From NCBI GenBank assembly GCA_030068145.1, contig JAPJBO010000379.1, positions 1-64,000 on the forward strand: DNA of 64,000 bases, read 5' to 3'. Numbering within the stretch: the first letter of the stretch is position 1; every line of letters begins with the position of its first letter. Below are positions 58,490 through 64,000 of the stretch, piece by piece. The translations under genes and the position numbers were made by a program. The notes under the pieces are model-generated. The model worked only from the letters and a program-made list of their open reading frames with translations. It searched no databases and was not told the DNA's origin. The stretch comes from Diplonema papillatum. Lineage: Eukaryota; Euglenozoa; Diplonemea; Diplonemida; Diplonemidae.

Positions 58490-60200
58490 CTTTAGTGAAA
58501 AAAGTTTTTTCACCAAGCCCATTTTGGGAATTTTTTTTTTTTAGTGAATTTTTTTTTTTTCACTAAGGGTAGGCGGTTTTTTTTTTTTTGGCCCATGTCC
58601 GTCGGCCCACAGAAATTTACGCGCGCGCGCGCAAAAAAAAAACTTTTCAGAAAAAAAAAACTTTTGCCACAAGACTTTCTGCTACTGGATGTCACACCGT
58701 ATGTACCGGCTACACACCGCTTCATACCGTATGTACCGGCTACACACCGCTTCATACCGTATGTACCGGCTACACACCGCTTCACACCGTATGTACCGGC
58801 TACACACCGCTTCACACCGTATGCCGGCTACACACCGCTTCACACCGTATGTACCGGCTCTACCTACCGCTTCACACCGTATGAATGTACCGGCTCTACC
58901 TACCGCTTCACACCGTATGTACCGGCTCTACCTACCGCTTCACACCGTATGAACCGGCTCTACCTACCGCTTCACACCGTATGAACCGGCTCTACCTACC
59001 GCTTCACACCGTATGTACCGGCTCTACCTACCGCTTCACACCGTATGTACCGGCTCTACCAACCGCTTCACACCGTATGTACCGGCTCTACCTACCGCTT
59101 CACACCGTATGTACCGGCTCTACCTACCGCTTCACACCGTATGTACCGGCTCTACCTACCGCTTCACACCGTATGTACCGGCTATACTACTGGCCGGTCC
59201 GCTGTTGGCACTTTTGTGCCCGTTGTTGGTGGAATTCCTGGACGATGAGCTCAAAGATGAATGTGGTGAGCTTGATGTGTCCGAGGGGTTGCGGTGGCAG
59301 TCTAGAGTTCAACAGTTCCATAGTCGAAGGCTGCAGAGGATAGACGATGCCACAGGAGAAAAAACACTCGGGTTTAAACTCGAGATCGCGGTTCGCCGGG
59401 TACGCCGCGAACGATAAAGCAGTGAACCAGAGGACTGTCGATTGTGCGGGTGTCCGTCAATCTTGTATCTCTCTTCTGACATGCCCCATTGCGATGTCAC
59501 GGTCCGAGTGCCGTTTTCTTCGCAAATATACCTCGGCACAAGCATTGCCGCCGGTCAAGTGCAAAGCACTATGTCGCAAGCACCGCGAACGCATCGCTTG
59601 CCCTGCGTCCTTTTAATGCCTCCTCAGTCGAGTCTCAGATACGTCCCTACTAGTAGCTGCTCCAGGCGTCGGAAGGCATAGACGCGTGCACTGCCCGCGG
59701 ACTGGTTCTGTGTGATAATCGCACCACAGCGGCAAAAAAACCCCCCGACATGCCTTGCCGGTAAAACCGCGCACGGTTTCGAGGCTGAGGCTGTGCTTGT
59801 ATCCCGCGTGCTTCGACTGCGTCCAGCAGGAGCTGGCTAAAGCTACGCAAATCTTGCTGTTTAGATTGGCACCAACGTCAAAGTATCACGATATTGCTTG
59901 CCCAGCGCACCAACCCAGCACCGGGCATAGTCGGCTTCAAAGTCAATACACACTGAGGTAAACAACGTCTACGCGATTTGCATCGCCGTGAAGTATCGGT
60001 GTGAGGAACAGGTTTTCGACTTTTCCCGAGCCGGACACGCTCGTGACTACGCCTGCAGTCGCTCTCACGACCGGTTCCAATGCACAGATCCCAAAAGTTT
60101 TTTTTTTGCAAAAGTTTTTTTTTTCCGGGGGGTTCCAAAAATTTACGCGCGCGCGGACATGGGCCAAAAAAAAAAAACCGCCTACCCTAAAGGGGAAAAT
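58490..60200. mobile_element. Fold-back-like element with long imperfect inverted arms
   Basis: Left arm (about 58566-58675): AGGGTAGGCGG, T14, GGCCCATGTCCG, an alternating CG run, two A10CTTTT blocks. The same blocks occur inverted at about 60087-60192. The 1.4-kb interior holds the minisatellite 58692-59185 and unassigned sequence 59190-60085. No transposase. Target duplication not identified. Confidence 0.5.
58692..59185. repeat. 30/32-bp minisatellite (TACCGGCT...CACACCGTATG)
   Basis: About 16 units. The first five are ~30 bp (ACCGGCTACACACCGCTTCA plus TACCGTATGT type); the rest are 32 bp (ACCGGCTCTACCTACCGCTT plus CACACCGTATGT). Because 32 is not a multiple of 3, all plus frames stay open, which explains the repetitive ORFs. 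Confidence 0.9.
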
Positions 60201-60277
60201 CCCTGCACTTTTTCCACCATTTCACCTTAGAGAATTTAGCTAAGGTGGGTCCCACAGTAGGTCCACAGTGGGTTGCA

Positions 60278-60690
60278 CCAGGGGGGGGGGTACCCACCCC
60301 CACCCAGGGTTAGCAACTTCGTTTTGGGTCTCAGGCTTAGTATCAGCACTGCCCCCCCCCCCCATAAATGGAGGCCGGGTCTCAAAAAAATGGGGTCTGA
60401 AAATCGACTTATTTTTTCTCGGCATGCAGGAACAAGTCAGATTTGACTCGCCACAGAAATCTACGGGGGTGCCGATATGGTTCAGTGACAGAACTACGCA
60501 GTCTCCAAAAATTTGGCGGAAAATCCCGAAAATGAGCTTCAACATGGGGAAGGTGTAAAAAACATTTTGGTAAACATTGTTTACCGATTTTTCAGAAAAG
60601 GGGGGGGGGGGCAGTGCTGATACTAATCCTGAGACCCAAAACGAAGTTGCTAACCCTGGGTGGGGGTGGGTACCCGGGTGCGGGACGTTG
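60278..60690. mobile_element. MITE with ~80-bp terminal inverted repeats
   Basis: Left arm 60289-60361 (GTACCCACCCCCACCCAGGG then TTAGCAACTTCGTTTTGGGT) and right arm 60600-60675 are inverted copies with few mismatches, each ending in a C or G run of about 12. The ~240-bp interior is non-coding. Confidence 0.75.
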
Positions 60691-60694
60691 CCCC

Positions 60695-60865
60695 CGTTGC
60701 ACGGTGGACCGGTCAAGGGCTGGCGCGGTCAATGACCGCACCACGCTGACCGCAGTAATGTTGACCGGTACCTTGCGGTCATTGACCGGTAGGGTACTGG
60801 TCATTGACCGCACCCATGCGGTCATTGACCGCAACATTGCGGTCAATAACCGGTACTTATGACAG
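60695..60865. repeat. Cluster of GCGGTCATTGACCGC palindromes
   Basis: Seven or eight full or half copies of TGCGGTCAWTGACCGCA in about 160 bp, alternating with ACCGGTA variants. Each full copy is a 16-17-bp palindrome. Confidence 0.75.
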
Positions 60866-60974
60866 TTTGCAAGGTAAAATAGGCAGCAAAGTGAACCCAT
60901 GCAAGGCCTAATTCTCGAAGTACGCACTTAACAACTATACGTGCCCCCCCCGTGTAAGTGGCTCACCCTTTTTA

Positions 60975-61027
60975 CCCGTGAAAGCGTCTCAGACCGACCT
61001 CGCAGAGGAATGAGACACTTTCACGGG
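60975..61027. repeat. 53-nt hairpin
   Basis: CCCGTGAAAGCGTCTCA pairs with TGAGACACTTTCACGGG with one mismatch around a 19-nt loop. It could be a small MITE relic or a structured RNA. Confidence 0.65.
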
Positions 61028-64000
61028 CAGCTGACAGTGTTTTGATTGGCAACGAGCCTGGTGGTGTAGTTCTCTCAAACGATGCGACGGTGAGCCCGTG
61101 CGAAGAAAGACACGGGACGCCATGCACCTTTCCATCGTAACAGACGATGTAAAACCCAAGGTTGACTGTCGACCTTTGCAAACTCTTCGATGCAACGAGT
61201 GCCTCCAGTCTCGCAAACAGTTGTGTCCGGCGTACACAAAAATTAGTGTGGCGTCCACTACTATGAGAACAGATGATTTCAACAGGAAGGCAGCCTTTGC
61301 AAATAGCACAATATCTCTTCAACGAGAGAAAGTGCGAACAAAGGCTGCGAGCGCACAAACAAAGGCAAGTTGTCGACAAAGATTCTACTTGTCGACAGCG
61401 GAGTCGCAAACTTTGCTGTCGTCAGCTCGGCAAAGAAGATGTGCTGCGGGACATCTCTACGGGGCCCACATCGCCATGCTCTTCGTATTGTCTGACGAGA
61501 ACTGCCCAGAAGTAAGAACACGTCTTTGTAACTGATATCACTAGCGCAAGGGAATGTTGAGTGACTGCCTTAACCCGGGAAACGAGCTTGGGCGAGGTCA
61601 CCTTCCATCCACCACAACGCCAGTGAGAAACTGCCTCACCGTAAGTACAATCGAATCGAGCATCAGCGCCAATCATGGTCAGCGGGTTGAGGGAACCGAT
61701 TACTGACTCGGTTTCCACATGAGGGAAAAACGTTGCTCGCCACGTATCGTCAAAGCGACAAAGAGCACACCCGGAATGCTACCTGAAGCAGCAGAAGACA
61801 AACAACATCAGAGACCCGCAACATCAACATTAAAGCCAGCGGCGAGGGTCAAGAAGACGGTACTGACGCGAGCGAAGAAGCGGACGAACTCTGCGTCGGA
61901 GCCGACAACAAAACGGCGTAGAACGCCCATCGAAGCGCGGCCATCGCCCGAGGGGGCTAAAGAGGCGAAAGCGTGACACATCACGTGCGAACCGGCGATG
62001 CAGATTATCGCTACAGATTCTTGCATGCTATCCCAAATCTCTTTTCGACTTTCGTGGTGCATCAACTCCCTGTGTGCAACTGTGAGAGCCCACCAGTCCC
62101 GCCCGTCCCTGCGTGCTGGCATCGGACCACGCCTCCACCACATGTGTGGGAACCGCTGGACCACGTGCTAAAAAAAAGCGGGCCATTTCTTTTCGGGTTC
62201 GGGTGGTTCTCAGAAATTATTGAAACCGAATCCGAGGAAAATGCCATCGACAGCGAAATCAAGCAGTAAGATTGGACTCCCGGCTTCAGGAGTGTTCCAC
62301 ATTGAACTTCTCTCGAAAAAGACAGGCGCTTCGTTTTGTTTGTGCGTGCCGGTTGATCGTTTTCCCACTTGTATTTACCCTGTGTGTATTCAGGTAAGGA
62401 ATTCTGATCAACCACCAAAACACGCTGCCTACGTCTTTTTAGCCTGCACAATACATTGAAGGGCAACCCACAAGATTGTTAGTACTAAAAAGAAGCTGCT
62501 CTCAAGTGGGGAAGCCCGCGGAAACCCCTGCAAACCCCCACTGAGGACAAATAATATTGTATTCCAAGACTATGCTCACCAAAACCCCCTTTTCAGCGTA
62601 CCTATTGTATTTGCCAATAATATTGTATTTGACTACCTACAGTATTTGACCCCCCCCAGTAGGCGAGAGCGACGACCTCACAGGCCGGAAGCGGCGCGCG
62701 CCGTCCCCGCCCGGGGCACCTGTTGCAACGAGACTCAAGCACACTGAAATTGGTACAAGTTTTCTACGCACTTGGACCTGGAATTCAGCATGGGTGAGTT
62801 CACTGGCGGTGAACTTCACCTGACACTTGCGTTCACGGGAGGGGTTTTCTTCACAGGCCTTTGAACACCGAGGATGAGACACCAATGAATTCGGCTAAAA
62901 ACGAGCTCAAAACACGCGATTTCACTCACCACAGGGAGAAAAGTACGTGCGCTCGGCTAAGGCCGGCGCGTGGCGAGACTGGAGGCAGCAGTTAAATTTC
63001 GGGGAACAGCAAAGTTCGGGCGAAGCTAAGTTCGGATCGCGGATAATGACTCCATTGCAAATGCGACATGATCATGTCCGCAAAGTGGCAAACCCGTTGC
63101 ACAAGATTGGCACCGACCCGTGCACCAGTTGCAGTCGGTTCCTTGGTGGGGACTTCATCGATTACATTGCAAGCAACCTACAGCAGCTCCTGGACTCAGG
63201 CTGGAAGCTGATTTCACCGTCAAAGTTCACCGTGATGAGAACACGAAACCGAGAGTCGGGCAAGCACATGACTGGCGCATTGCAGGGTGCAGAGTACTCG
63301 GTACACTGCGCAGCGGTGCTGCCTGCCAAGCGTCAACTCATTCCGATCCTGAACGCCGAGCAAAAGTAAGGCAGCTGGGAAGTCTCCGGCCGGACGATGG
63401 TCACCGGTCTCGCGTCGACTGGGCAGTGCTGCGACGGCGATGCATATAAGTCGATCTTTGAGTGCGTTAGCCCCTCCGAAGAAAGGTCCATCACACTATG
63501 CAGATGTTGCGCACCGCAGTGTTGTGCTCGGCCCGGTGTGCTTCACCCACAGTTGCAGGGGTGTGGCTTGAGCTGAGCTACTTGGGCTTTAGCCGTATCA
63601 AACGATGCGGAACCGTGTCCAGCAAGCTAGTCAAAGGGGAAAGTGGTACGTCGGACAATTGGGTTTGCAGGAAACGTGTACAAGGTGCAGAGCTCATCGA
63701 CAAGAGATTAAGGGAGGCTATGGAGCTAGGTGTGGCGCGTGGGCAGAGGGGCTACAGCAACAATACAACCCCTATAAGGGCGTCGCTCCATTGTTGCATC
63801 AGATGATGACAATCACAATACACGGTCCAACGGACGACACAAGGTCATCATGGCGTCAGCAGAGCGCCACAGTAGCAGCTCCGACCCACTATTCTTTTAG
63901 CGTTATTTCTTTGCATGCTGCAGGGGACCGTTACGATCTTGTCCCACGTGAACGTCTTCTTCTTCATGCTTCTGATGCGATGCGTTCAGCACAACAAGCA
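61028..64000. other. Unresolved region without a supported gene
   Basis: Lower GC and no match to the families above. Frames at 61719-61976 (85 codons, Lys/Arg/Pro-rich), 62947-63369 (140 codons) and 63498-63806 (102 codons) have no recognisable domain. TATATAAG-like sequence at about 63443-63449 lies 50 bp before the last frame. A C-run is at 62651-62658. This is the most likely single-copy DNA in the window. Confidence 0.4.

Noticed and set aside
58689..59420. Repetitive-protein ORFs (YRMYRLHTAS-type repeats)
   Set aside because: All three plus frames are open because of the 30/32-bp minisatellite; no start context or conserved domain.
61719..61976. 85-codon basic ORF as a gene
   Set aside because: Low-complexity Lys/Arg/Pro composition, no domain and no supporting context.
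62947..63369. 140-codon ORF as a gene
   Set aside because: No recognisable domain, and an overlapping frame of similar length suggests chance.
63443..63806. TATA box plus 102-codon ORF as a host gene
   Set aside because: A TATATAAG-like string 50 bp upstream is suggestive, but the predicted protein shows no domain and the frame could be chance.

Overview
The window looks like repeat-dense eukaryotic DNA, most likely from an arthropod and plausibly an ixodid tick. This organism guess is an inference. It rests on several GC-rich LINE families with RNase H, tRNA-headed SINEs, a pogo-type transposon, hAT-like elements and MITEs packed end to end with almost no single-copy sequence. No complete host protein gene is supported. 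Family names used here are local labels. LINE-A, B, C and D are related APE-type LINEs with RNase H and a C-terminal CX2CX9HX4C finger. LINE-G/G2 and LINE-F are other APE-type LINEs. RLE-a and RLE-b are non-LTR elements with a restriction-like endonuclease. SINE-1, SINE-2, E, E2 and the '213-bp repeat' are short elements.

Layout. 1-8283: pieces of LINE-A (two copies), SINE-1, SINE-2, LINE-B, a tRNA-Ser-like sequence and LINE-C. 8284-17768: LINE-D, apparently full length, with two long open frames. 17776-18869: SINE-1 and element E. 18870-23428: RLE-a with a 1472-codon open frame. 23431-27220: two SINE-1 copies, then a pogo-like DNA transposon (23970-27004) between homopolymer tails. 27543-37912: RLE-a and RLE-b copies, one of them cut up by a MITE, a LINE-C scrap and an hAT-like element. 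37913-43722: LINE-C joined head to head with another RLE-a copy that is split by a MITE. 43724-49069: full-length LINE-G with both ORFs intact. 49070-51246: E2, LINE-G2 and a LINE-G fragment. 51264-55271: LINE-F with ORF1 and most of ORF2. 55272-57280: an hAT end, SINE-1, E and RLE-a fragments. 57281-60870: homopolymer-rich, minisatellite and inverted-repeat DNA. 60870-64000: unresolved sequence without a supported gene.

The most unusual content is in three proteins. LINE-D ORF1 carries an astacin-like metalloprotease domain with a damaged zinc motif, and further on a ubiquitin-like domain ending in a glycine run. The pogo-like transposase has a C-terminal Ulp1/adenain-like cysteine protease domain. 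The RLE-a/b reverse transcriptases carry a long proline-rich insert of different lengths between RT motifs B and C, and RLE-a also has one good and one decayed 2A-like peptide.

The arrangement of the elements is a signal in itself. At least seven neighbouring pairs meet tail to tail at A(n)/T(n) junctions, and at least six others are joined head to tail with one element's tail directly against the 5' end of the next. Several unrelated families share a GGTGCCT-type sequence just before the tail.
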